Origin: Microcaldota archaeon
Lineage (GTDB): Archaea > Micrarchaeota > Micrarchaeia > Anstonellales > Bilamarchaeaceae
Length of the DNA stretch: 6,476 nucleotides
Direction: 5' to 3'
Assembly (NCBI GenBank): GCA_016180665.1
Contig: JACPAS010000096.1
Location: forward strand, 1-6,476
Part shown: positions 1 through 5,928 of the stretch, one piece after another
Layout of the letters: each line of letters starts with the position of its first letter
Position numbering within the stretch: the first letter of the stretch is position 1
Position numbers and translations under genes: made by a program
Notes under the pieces: generated by a model
Told to the model about the DNA's origin: nothing
Seen by the model: only the letters and a program-made list of their open reading frames with translations
Databases searched by the model: none

Positions 1-60
1 ATAGTAAGCGGCGCTACCATCTTATACTCGTCCAACTTAATAATTCGAATTGTAGTAATT

Positions 61-146
61 GCAGGGATCTGCTGTCATTTACGAATGTAAATGACCTACT
101 AAGAATTGCTTAAGAAAATTGGAATTACTTTGTTGGAGCAGCAGAT
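61..146 (+). ncRNA. Possible structured RNA (weak hairpin set)
   Basis: Seen: a perfect 9-bp hairpin at 74-82/87-95 (GTCATTTAC, loop GAAT), enclosed by an 8-bp closing stem formed by ATCTGCTG at 67-74 and CAGCAGAT at 139-146. G74 is claimed by both helices. A smaller stem, 101-107 with 123-130 (one bulged A), lies between them. A competing 4-bp hairpin, GCAG at 61-64 with CTGC at 69-72, would exclude the closing stem. A TATA-like CTTATACT near 21-28 sits at a plausible distance if transcription starts near 50. Inference: part of a small RNA or of a leader. In AT-rich DNA such helices can arise by chance. I see no tRNA, box C/D, RNase P or SRP signature. The strand is assumed only from the neighbouring E1. 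Confidence 0.25.
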
Positions 147-236
147 ACACTAAAGTGCATAGATTTCACGCGCCAGCATCTTTAAAATTGTTTAGAAGAC
201 AGTATTATACTATATTCTACAATATACTGAACAAAC

Positions 237-244
237 TATATAAA
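237..244 (+). promoter_or_regulatory. TATA box upstream of element E1
   Basis: TATATAAA lies in the context ACTATATAAACC and is the best match to an archaeal TATA box in the window. Transcription would be expected to start about 25-30 nt further on, near 265-272, just before the first E1 hairpin at 287. That fits either an independent RNA gene or a leader of about 190 nt on the methyltransferase mRNA starting at 457. No second clear TATA box is visible between E1 and 457, which mildly favours the leader reading. Confidence 0.5.
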
Positions 245-286
245 CCCAATAATTTCAAATCAGTATTATTTAGTTGGTTCAGCATC

Positions 287-416
287 CAGTGATCTGCTGA
301 TCACTGACTGTTCAACACCTATATGGTGATTGAACATAGATTGAGACGATCTTCATAAAGCGAAGCTTTTGAAGAGCTAGTGAACGAAGTTCACTGGAGA
401 AAACATTCTCGTCTCA
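287..416 (+). ncRNA. Element E1: five-hairpin structured RNA or leader
   Basis: Seen, in order. H1: CAGTGATC 287-294 pairs GATCACTG 299-306, loop TGCT. H2: 310-319 pairs 325-335 with bulged A329. H3: 350-361 pairs 365-375 with bulged U356 and loop GAA. H4: 377-385 pairs 389-397 with loop GAA. H5: GAGAA 397-401 pairs TTCTC 406-410, loop AACA. An 8-bp closing stem, TGAGACGA 342-349 with TCGTCTCA 409-416, encloses H3-H5 and competes with the end of H5. The H3-H5 domain has a counterpart in E2 (5929-6085), with the same block spacing and compensatory changes. A strong TATA box lies about 50 nt upstream and a gene starts 40 nt downstream. I recognise no known RNA family. It could be a stand-alone small RNA, a cis-acting leader, or a hairpin-type mobile repeat. 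Confidence 0.5.
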
Positions 417-456
417 GGATAGTTAGATCTAATTAGCAAAAGATGAGGATTCTAAA

Positions 457-1332
457 ATGAAACAACTAGTTTTTGCAGGCCAAATGGCACATAGAACAGA
501 ACGCACCACCCCACTTGGGGTCAGAAGAAGAGGAAGAAAGGATACACCAGAAAATGTAAAAAGAGTAGGTAAAGGGTTTAGAATTATTGGCGCATTCAAT
601 GAATTTGCCAGAAGTAGGACTGGCGTATCACAATCAGCTTATGATGAGCATATGGGATCTGTAACAGCTCATTATGATGTTATGAAGGCACTTCTAAGAA
701 GATACGAAGAACTGAATTTATTTCTCACAAGGGGCCACAAGCAAGAATTAAGAATAATTGATGTTGGCTGCGGAACTGGAGAAATGATGGCATTCCTGTT
801 GCGTGAATTTTATTTGAAACTAATTAGAGAAGTGAGACTTAGACTTACAGTTGTTTTGGCGGATCCAGCTGAGAATATGCTGGAAATTGCTGTAAGAAAA
901 CTTGAAGGTATAGGTATGCAAATTAATGGCGGAAATGGAGAATTAGTAGTTTTACCGCTTCTTCAACATGCAGATTTAGTAACAATGCCTGCTGGACAAG
1001 AGACCGGATTTGATATTGCAATGTACACCTATGTCGCCCCATGGTTTGTAGACGGGAGACTAAGGGAAAAATCATATGCAAGAGGAAGAAGTTTGCTAAG
1101 AGAAGGGGGAAGATTGGTCAGCTTGGAGGAGGACCCGTTACTTATTACGCCATCATTAAGTTTACCTGAAGGCTTTGAGAGAACCCTTGCAGAATGTGCT
1201 GATCCAATAAAACCAAAAGATTTGAGAAAACTTCTGGAAAAAAACAGATTTAAAATGATTGATAGAACTGACTTAGTTATACCAATAGACGAACATCATT
1301 CAATGTATGGAAAAGTTTATTCTGCGGTCTAG
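457..1332 (+). CDS. Class I SAM-dependent methyltransferase
   Basis: Predicted to transfer a methyl group from S-adenosylmethionine; the acceptor is unknown. Rossmann-fold landmarks are visible: motif I IIDVGCGTGEM at residues 100-110 (SAM-binding glycine loop), an acidic residue ending strand 2 in VVLADPAENM (132-141), FDIAMYTYVAPWF at 185-197 (motif IV region), and LLREGGRLVSLEE at 213-225 (post-motif III turn and strand). About 95 residues precede the fold. The stretch 13-58 is rich in Arg/Lys and may bind nucleic acid (inference). Start: ATG 457 has a GAGG-like element at 445-448; ATG 484, giving a protein 9 residues shorter, is an alternative. The 5' region carries element E1 and a strong TATA box. 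The stop overlaps the convergent AdoMet synthetase stop. The class call is firm, the substrate open. Confidence 0.85.
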   Translation: MKQLVFAGQMAHRTERTTPLGVRRRGRKDTPENVKRVGKGFRIIGAFNEFARSRTGVSQSAYDEHMGSVTAHYDVMKALLRRYEELNLFLTRGHKQELRIIDVGCGTGEMMAFLLREFYLKLIREVRLRLTVVLADPAENMLEIAVRKLEGIGMQINGGNGELVVLPLLQHADLVTMPAGQETGFDIAMYTYVAPWFVDGRLREKSYARGRSLLREGGRLVSLEEDPLLITPSLSLPEGFERTLAECADPIKPKDLRKLLEKNRFKMIDRTDLVIPIDEHHSMYGKVYSAV

Positions 1333-2528
1333 AATACAGTTACCTTACCAAAGACGATTTTGTTGGTTGCCTCAGTTACATTTTCTAAATTTTTGTCGAT
1401 TATGTAATGAACGTTATCTTTAATTCTATCATAATTTCCATCTTTGGTAATAATTTCAGCACTTGCAACTTTTGGCTGGTCAATTGGTTTTCCGATTTGA
1501 GAAAGTAGCGTAATTGTTACGTCTTCAACATCTGGAATTTCTTCTACTATCTGACGAGCAATATCATGCGAAAGAACATTGTAGACTTTGCCAACATGGT
1601 TAACTGGATTTTTTCCGGCAGCTGCCTCTAATGTCATGCTTCTAAATGGAGTAATCAAACCATTTACACGATTGCCACGACCAACCGACCCGTCATCCCC
1701 CATTTCCGCACTAGTTCCAGTTAGAGTAATGTAAACAGATTTATTTTCTACATCATCAGCAGTATTAACAAATACCTCAACTTCTTTTTGAGTTATCTTT
1801 TTAGAAAGAGATATTAAATCATCTCTAATTCTCCATTTGAACTTCACATATTCATCTATGTTGTGAACAAATTTCGAAATAAATGCAACAGCAACTGTTA
1901 ATTTTATTTTGTCTTTGTCCCTCAGGCCCATTATTTTAATATCTTCTCCGACCTCAGGATGAGCAGCTTTATAGGGGTCTGAGTTTAGATGTTGTTCTGC
2001 TTGCAAAACAACTCTTTCTAAATCACTTAACGGTGCATAACCAGTTCCGAAACTAGTATCATTGGCAAATGGAACTTTCGGACCCCTTAGGAATAACTCA
2101 ACAAGGTCTGCAGACCCATCTGAAATTCTTGATTCTATTTCAACATCAGCTTCTACATCTAAATTTCTAACTGCTTTTTTTAGATATCCATGCGCAGTTT
2201 TCAGGGCAATATGCTGGACTGGAATTTCTTTTCCTTCTGCCTTTGTGGTTGCTCTTCCAGTGAGGAGAATGTAAATGGGCTTTCTAAAATGACCGCCACC
2301 AAATTCTACTTCTGTTCCGCCACCGCAGACCTGACCTTTATCCACGTTATGATGAAGGATTTTGCCAAATTCATTTAGATAGGCTTTACTCAGTTCTTTG
2401 CTTATTTCTTCCATAATTCCGTCGATTATTGAATCTGGATGACCAAGGCCTTTTCTTTCTACTAGTTCCACTTCCCTCTTAGGAGCTGGAAGGTAAGAAC
2501 CTTTTTCAATTATAATATTTCTAGACAT
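1329..2528 (-). CDS. mat: Archaeal-type S-adenosylmethionine synthetase
   Basis: Makes S-adenosylmethionine from methionine and ATP (EC 2.5.1.6), in the cytoplasm, supplying all methyltransferases. At 399 residues it has the usual length of the archaeal family, which is strongly diverged from bacterial/eukaryotic MetK. Conserved blocks visible: GLGHPDSIIDGI at 27-38, HHNVDKGQVCGGG at 59-71, GTGYAPLSDLE at 161-171, and the long signature from GTSAEMGDDGSVGRGNR (271-287) through ITPFRSMTLEAAAGKNP (292-308) to VNHVGKVYN (309-317). The start is secured by a strong ribosome binding site five bases upstream. A TATA-like box about 50 nt upstream suggests its own promoter, although RbkR and the unknown gene precede it on the same strand. 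Its stop codon shares a CTAG with the convergent methyltransferase. Confidence 0.97.
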   Translation of the reverse strand: MSRNIIIEKGSYLPAPKREVELVERKGLGHPDSIIDGIMEEISKELSKAYLNEFGKILHHNVDKGQVCGGGTEVEFGGGHFRKPIYILLTGRATTKAEGKEIPVQHIALKTAHGYLKKAVRNLDVEADVEIESRISDGSADLVELFLRGPKVPFANDTSFGTGYAPLSDLERVVLQAEQHLNSDPYKAAHPEVGEDIKIMGLRDKDKIKLTVAVAFISKFVHNIDEYVKFKWRIRDDLISLSKKITQKEVEVFVNTADDVENKSVYITLTGTSAEMGDDGSVGRGNRVNGLITPFRSMTLEAAAGKNPVNHVGKVYNVLSHDIARQIVEEIPDVEDVTITLLSQIGKPIDQPKVASAEIITKDGNYDRIKDNVHYIIDKNLENVTEATNKIVFGKVTVF

Positions 2529-2533
2529 AGATA

Positions 2534-2539
2534 CACCTC
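2534..2539 (-). promoter_or_regulatory. Ribosome binding site of AdoMet synthetase
   Basis: On the minus strand the sequence reads TGAGGTG, then TATCT, then ATG. GAGGTG is a six-base match to the complement of the archaeal 16S rRNA 3' end, with a five-base spacer. It is the strongest Shine-Dalgarno sequence in the window and fixes the start at 2528. RbkR and endoQ lack one. Confidence 0.8.
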
Positions 2540-2573
2540 AATAATTAGATTAGAGAAAATGATACATCTTCGA

Positions 2574-2583
2574 TTTAAATAAA
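2574..2583 (-). promoter_or_regulatory. Probable TATA box of AdoMet synthetase
   Basis: The minus strand reads TTTATTTAAA here, about 50 nt before the ATG. A start of transcription about 25 nt downstream, near 2552, would give a leader of roughly 24 nt carrying the GAGGTG site. Placement is by spacing and composition only, and the surrounding DNA is AT-rich. Confidence 0.4.
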
Positions 2584-2597
2584 TTAGTGAATAAAAT

Positions 2598-2611
2598 ATT
2601 CCTATTGGAAT
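2598..2611 (-). terminator. Possible weak terminator after the winged-helix gene
   Basis: ATTCC (2598-2602) pairs with GGAAT (2607-2611) across a four-base loop, ten bases past the stop at 2621. On the minus strand it is followed by a T-rich run, TATTTTATT. The stem is only 5 bp, so this is weak. It fits a break between this gene and AdoMet synthetase, which has its own promoter-like sequence. Confidence 0.25.
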
Positions 2612-2620
2612 CAAAGATAA

Positions 2621-3421
2621 TTATTCTGATAGATATGGAATTTGTATGCCTCTAGCCCTCCATTTTGCAAAAGTAACACTTAGACTCCCATAGGTTGTAT
2701 CTACCGAATGCTCTGTTTTGAGCCAGCTGAGAACATCAGCCATTGTACAACCACCATTTCCTTTAGCACGTTCTATAAACGCTATGATGGCATCTCTGCG
2801 GGATGATAATTTGCCCCATTTGCTATCTGATCTAGGTCTCATGGTTTCTTTTGGATGTTGGATTTTTACTGGTTCTGCCGTTATTTTTGGAACGCTGGGA
2901 ATTCTTGATGTAATGGTAAACTTCCTCCTCTTACTCCAAAGATTAAAGCATCCAAGTTTCGTCATTGAAGCCACCAGACCAAGCATGTCTACATTGAGGT
3001 TGAATTGTTGCTTTAACAGTTCAATTATACGTAAAAGAGGCGTTCCTCTTGCTGCTTCAGCCAGAATCAGATCACTTGAACCCCCTGTTGGAGGGCAATC
3101 CACAGAATCCAGCAATGGAAGTGTGCCTTTAAACTCATCTCTAATACGGATATATTCCAAAAATCTCTCTACAGTTCTTATATTCTTTGGAACAACAATT
3201 TGAATAAGTAAAACTTCCGGACCAGTGGTAGTTCTTAAGAATGCTGGAAGTGGGCCATAATCGAATTTTGCATTTGATCCATATTGTTCAGTGAGCATCT
3301 TGACCATTGATTCTGCCAATTTAAGCGCACGGTCTATTGCAGGCTGATAGTTTGGAAGGTGCGAATTCCAACGATTAACAGTAATTCTTATGGCAACAGG
3401 CCTAGGTGCTTGTAAACTCAT
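2621..3421 (-). CDS. Unknown protein with probable C-terminal winged helix
   Basis: I do not recognise this 266-residue protein. Seen: an N-terminal part (about 1-165) with alternating strand-like and helix-like stretches, including IRITVNRW at 11-18, a helix around 27-46, VLLIQIVVPKN at 70-80, and a helical segment TPLLRIIELLKQQF at 127-140. A basic, proline-rich linker without obvious structure (about 164-203) follows. The C-terminal block (207-266) has three predicted helices: RRDAIIAFIERAK, TMADVLSWLKTEH and TTYGSLSVTFAKWRARG. This pattern resembles a winged helix-turn-helix and suggests DNA binding (inference). It begins 31 nt after the RbkR stop on the same strand, so the two are likely cotranscribed. 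ATG 3421 has no obvious Shine-Dalgarno sequence. There are no membrane segments or signal peptide. Confidence 0.75.
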   Translation of the reverse strand: MSLQAPRPVAIRITVNRWNSHLPNYQPAIDRALKLAESMVKMLTEQYGSNAKFDYGPLPAFLRTTTGPEVLLIQIVVPKNIRTVERFLEYIRIRDEFKGTLPLLDSVDCPPTGGSSDLILAEAARGTPLLRIIELLKQQFNLNVDMLGLVASMTKLGCFNLWSKRRKFTITSRIPSVPKITAEPVKIQHPKETMRPRSDSKWGKLSSRRDAIIAFIERAKGNGGCTMADVLSWLKTEHSVDTTYGSLSVTFAKWRARGIQIPYLSE

Positions 3422-3452
3422 ATATTTTTACTAAATCGAACAATTTTAATTT

Positions 3453-4088
3453 CTACGTCACTTTTATTGAAACAGAATCACCTGTTTTTTTGTTTAACGC
3501 TTTTCTTAGTTCCACTGGTGCTATTATCTCCAGAATTTCTATTCCATGATGCGTTCTAACCGGAATTAGAATTGCACCTTCTAATTTTTGGTCTATTCTG
3601 CAGGAGTAAGTGAAAAGATCACCAAAAGTCCGTTCGCCCTCTTTAAAACCAGGAATTATTACTGGCTCTAGTTCTCTTAGATGGAGCCTTTTTTCAATTT
3701 CTGATTTGCCTAGCCTCAAATTTAGCGTACCCGCAAAAGGAGTGAACCCTAATTTTTCTTTTATCTTTGTCTGGTAGCCTTTTAATCCAAGATAATATTT
3801 TCCGTCTCCCACACCTTCTACTATTTTTCCAGAAATTTTTAATTTTCCGGTTCCTTCAAGCGCGGTTTTTATTTCCAGGTAGTAATTCCTAAGCTCATCA
3901 AAACCTTTTTTTGTTATTGATATTCCTTCTGGGGTTCTTTCAATCGACCCATCCTTTTCTAAAAGAATTAACTTGCGTGATGCGTTTTGCTGTGACATGC
4001 TTGTGTCTGCTGCTAAATTAGTGGTAGAATATTTGACGGGAGATTTATGCGCACCTTTTTTTAGTAAAAATAGTAGTAGATCATCCAT
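3453..4088 (-). CDS. rbkR: RbkR: regulator fused to CTP-dependent riboflavin kinase
   Basis: Bifunctional protein. The C-terminal domain phosphorylates riboflavin to FMN using CTP rather than ATP (EC 2.7.1.161), the archaeal route to flavin cofactors. The N-terminal domain is a winged helix like that of RbkR, which represses riboflavin genes. Visible: winged helix about 1-78 (STTNLAADTSMSQQNASRKL at 21-40 as helix-turn-helix, then the wing IERTPEGISITKKG at 49-62); kinase domain about 82-211 with ISGKIVEGVGDGKYYLGL (85-102), FTPFAGTLNLRL (115-126), and PVRTHHGIEILEIIAPVELR (176-195). At 211 residues it matches the fusion form; stand-alone kinases are shorter. The start lies about 29 nt from a TATA-like box, so the mRNA may be leaderless. 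The stop is 31 nt before the next gene. No riboflavin synthesis genes are in the window. Confidence 0.93.
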   Translation of the reverse strand: MDDLLLFLLKKGAHKSPVKYSTTNLAADTSMSQQNASRKLILLEKDGSIERTPEGISITKKGFDELRNYYLEIKTALEGTGKLKISGKIVEGVGDGKYYLGLKGYQTKIKEKLGFTPFAGTLNLRLGKSEIEKRLHLRELEPVIIPGFKEGERTFGDLFTYSCRIDQKLEGAILIPVRTHHGIEILEIIAPVELRKALNKKTGDSVSIKVT

Positions 4089-4112
4089 AACTACTAATTT
4101 ATTGGTAGGGAG

Positions 4113-4121
4113 TTAAATATG
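4113..4121 (-). promoter_or_regulatory. TATA-like box of rbkR, probably leaderless
   Basis: The minus strand reads CATATTTAA here within TTACATATTTAACTCC, centred 29 nt before the rbkR ATG. Transcription would begin at or within a few bases of the start codon. The same ACATATTT core precedes endoQ at about the same distance, which supports the assignment. Confidence 0.45.
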
Positions 4122-4128
4122 TAACATT

Positions 4129-4160
4129 TTTAATAGGTTTTAAATAATGGTATTTAATAG
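4129..4160 (+). promoter_or_regulatory. Promoter region of the basic orphan gene, with a direct repeat
   Basis: TTTTAAATA at 4138-4146 is a TATA candidate, placing the transcription start at about 4165-4172, just before ATG 4177. An 8-base direct repeat, TTTAATAG, flanks it at 4129-4136 and 4153-4160 (24 nt apart). It could be a regulator site in this divergent promoter, for instance for RbkR, but the region is AT-rich and the repeat may be chance. A GAGG sequence at 4164-4167 could serve as a ribosome binding site if a leader exists. Confidence 0.3.
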
Positions 4161-4176
4161 TCTGAGGGACGTTTAG

Positions 4177-4608
4177 ATGAAACTTAAACATAGAGACTTA
4201 ACTGCAAAAAGAAAATGGTTTGAGCCAAATAAACCGGGATTCACAGCACCTGAAAGAAAGAGAGGAATGGGTAGTATGAGAAGAGCATTAAGGGATATTG
4301 TTGGATTACTGTTTAGTACTGATTTTAGAGATAGGATGGACGCTGCTTCTGCTTTAAGATGTGCACAGGAACGTGGAATAGGGATCTTAGAATATAGAAA
4401 ACACTTGGAAGTTGCTTTTAGACGGACGGTTAAAAGAATTAAAACCCTTAGAAGCTTGCCTCCGGAAGACAGACGAGTTTCATTACTACATGCAGATGCG
4501 CATGTAAGAAGTGAACTGGCAAATATTTTGAGTATTAGATTAGAACCAGAAAAGGGAAGCCAACGTTTTAATTGTGACTGTCCCCTTGAAGGATATCATT
4601 GGATATAG
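4177..4608 (+). CDS. Small, very basic orphan protein
   Basis: I do not recognise this 143-residue protein. It is rich in Arg and Lys throughout, with a basic N-terminus (MKLKHRDLTAKRKW, then APERKRGMGSMRRALRD at 24-40) and mostly helical-looking sequence in the middle: DFRDRMDAASALRCAQERG at 49-67, LEYRKHLEVAFRRTVKRIK at 71-89, and SLLHADAHVRSELANILSI at 102-120. The C-terminal tail NCDCPLEGYHWI carries two closely spaced cysteines and a His, which might form part of a metal site, but two cysteines alone do not establish one. Charge and helices suggest nucleic-acid or ribosome association (inference only). No signal peptide or membrane segment is present. It diverges from rbkR and converges on endoQ with 7 nt between the stops. 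Confidence 0.75.
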   Translation: MKLKHRDLTAKRKWFEPNKPGFTAPERKRGMGSMRRALRDIVGLLFSTDFRDRMDAASALRCAQERGIGILEYRKHLEVAFRRTVKRIKTLRSLPPEDRRVSLLHADAHVRSELANILSIRLEPEKGSQRFNCDCPLEGYHWI

Positions 4609-4615
4609 CACTTGG

Positions 4616-5857
4616 TTAGAAGTCTGACAAACTTTTCTGCAATTTATCTACTCCTTTCTTTTTGGGAGATTGATCTAAAACTAGTTCTCCGAAGACCCCA
4701 TCATAACCTGGGACCCATTTTATTTCTCCTTTGTTTACGCGGATTATTGCTGAGGAAATTTCAGTAGAAGTAGCTAATCTAAGCTGCTCTTCTGGAGCTT
4801 CATAGACTGCGAATTCATTTCCAAAATAGAGGATTAGACGATTATACTCTTCATGTACTAGTTTGGAAGATTCTGACTTTCCAATCGCTTTTGAGATCAC
4901 TGTTGGAAGAGGCACTATACGTTGAAATGGAACTGCATTCTCTGGCTTAAACCCTAATTTGCGGTCTGCAAGTTGCGCAACACGGTGTAGAACCCCAAGA
5001 GTTAATTTTTTTCTGCAAACTGGACAGATATTTCCGTATTTCTTAGATTCCCAGGGGGGAATGTTTATTTTACAGGAGCGGTGGCCATCATAATGGTATT
5101 TGCCTTCTTCCGGGTAGAACTCATAAGTCTTAACAAAACCTTTGCGAGTTTTTATTGCAGTGGTTAAAGATTTGTAGCTCAATTCACTTAGATCAAAAAC
5201 GTTTGCTTCTCTCCCAAGTTTTTCTTTTGAGTGTGCATCTGAATTGGAAATAATTGTATATTTATCTAATGCACTAATCATCCAGTTCATTTCAGGATCC
5301 GACGACAAACCCGATTCAAATGCATAAATGTGGTCTGCCTGATCTTCAAATGCTTCTTTAACTGAGTCTACTCCGGAATTTGAGCCGAAGATTGAGAAGT
5401 GTGGCGTCCATGCGTGAGCAGGCACAATAAGTATCTCTTTTGAAATTCCCATTAATTCTTCCACTAGCTGGGGAGAGGTGCAGGAAAGGATTGGCCTTCC
5501 ATCTGCAGAAAGAGAACCGTATTTTTTTAATCGTTCATTTATTTGTTCGGCGATTTCAAATGAAGGTGCAAGAAGAATGTGATGCATTTTTTTTAGTTTT
5601 TCATTGGTTTTGTAAATCAGACTTACTTCAACTGAGAGGATGAATCTGAGGCCACCGTAATTAAATAGACCATTTTCTTCTGACTTAACTAATTTTTGTT
5701 TTAGATGCTCAAAATAAATTGGGTGGGTAAAATCTCCTGTTGCCATTAGATTTATTCCTTTTATTTTTGCACCTTCAGCTAATCCGTCAATATCAAAAGA
5801 AGGAGACGTTGCTCTAGCGTATTTGGAGTGAACATGTAGGTCTGCAATAACTAACAT
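4616..5857 (-). CDS. endoQ: Endonuclease Q (PHP-domain DNA repair nuclease)
   Basis: Family role: nicks DNA 5' of deaminated or lost bases (hypoxanthine, uracil, xanthine, abasic sites). The N-terminal PHP domain (about 1-240) shows metal-site motifs DLHVH at 6-10, ATGDFTH at 39-45, E77 in SVEVS, MHHILL at 91-96, PAHAWTPHFS at 146-155 and SNSDAHS at 204-210. A zinc-finger-like segment follows, with H259, C262 and the CPVC pair (C278, C281). A C-terminal domain ends near PGYDGVFGEL (383-392), typical of EndoQ. Length 413 fits the family (roughly 400-425), and all expected catalytic residues seem present. The start has no Shine-Dalgarno sequence but a TATA-like box about 20 nt upstream, implying a leaderless transcript. 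Its first 12 codons have a diverged broken duplicate at 6094-6129. Older annotation may call it a PHP or helicase-like protein. Confidence 0.92.
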   Translation of the reverse strand: MLVIADLHVHSKYARATSPSFDIDGLAEGAKIKGINLMATGDFTHPIYFEHLKQKLVKSEENGLFNYGGLRFILSVEVSLIYKTNEKLKKMHHILLAPSFEIAEQINERLKKYGSLSADGRPILSCTSPQLVEELMGISKEILIVPAHAWTPHFSIFGSNSGVDSVKEAFEDQADHIYAFESGLSSDPEMNWMISALDKYTIISNSDAHSKEKLGREANVFDLSELSYKSLTTAIKTRKGFVKTYEFYPEEGKYHYDGHRSCKINIPPWESKKYGNICPVCRKKLTLGVLHRVAQLADRKLGFKPENAVPFQRIVPLPTVISKAIGKSESSKLVHEEYNRLILYFGNEFAVYEAPEEQLRLATSTEISSAIIRVNKGEIKWVPGYDGVFGELVLDQSPKKKGVDKLQKSLSDF

Positions 5858-5872
5858 AAATTTATTTAGAAT
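5820..5872 (+). repeat. Imperfect direct repeat, copy 1 (start of endoQ)
   Basis: This segment covers the first 12 codons of endoQ and about 15 bases upstream of its ATG. It matches 6092-6145 in the same orientation, about 272 nt away, on the far side of element E2. Within the 12 codons 27 of 36 bases agree. Outside the coding part both copies carry TTAGAAT, 9-10 bases beyond the start codon. Similarity ends abruptly after codon 12 on the E2 side of copy 2. Confidence 0.6.
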
Positions 5873-5873
5873 G

Positions 5874-5885
5874 AAATATGTTAAA
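5874..5885 (-). promoter_or_regulatory. TATA-like box of endoQ
   Basis: The minus strand reads TTTAACATATTT here, centred about 23 nt before ATG 5857. That spacing predicts a leaderless or nearly leaderless mRNA, as at rbkR. If real, endoQ is now driven from its own promoter rather than from the membrane-protein gene that lies beyond element E2. Confidence 0.35.
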
Positions 5886-5928
5886 ATGCTCGTGATTTTT
5901 CAGTAAAATAGATTATACACAATCTTAA

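Noticed and set aside
1..20. Possible minus-strand gene start at ATG 20 (MVAPLT...)
   Set aside because: Only six codons lie in the window, with no clear ribosome binding site, so it cannot be supported.
271..306. tRNA-like GGTTCAGCATCC stretch
   Set aside because: There is no acceptor stem, anticodon arm or proper T-arm. The segment is better explained by the E1 H1 helix.
287..335. Box C/D or H/ACA guide RNA suggested by CTGA and ACA triplets near E1 hairpins
   Set aside because: There is no paired box C (RTGATGA) with box D at proper spacing, no kink-turn pattern I can place, and the ACA at 334-336 overlaps the stem.
2062..2378. Two short plus-strand open frames inside the AdoMet synthetase gene
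   Set aside because: They are antisense to a strongly conserved enzyme, overlap each other in different frames and show no recognisable domain.
2718..3203. 161-codon plus-strand open frame antisense to the winged-helix gene
   Set aside because: The minus-strand frame is longer, has a sensible fold pattern and fits the operon. The plus frame looks like low-complexity shadow sequence with no start signal.
5440..5643. 67-codon plus-strand open frame inside endoQ
   Set aside because: It is antisense to the conserved PHP domain and has no support of its own.
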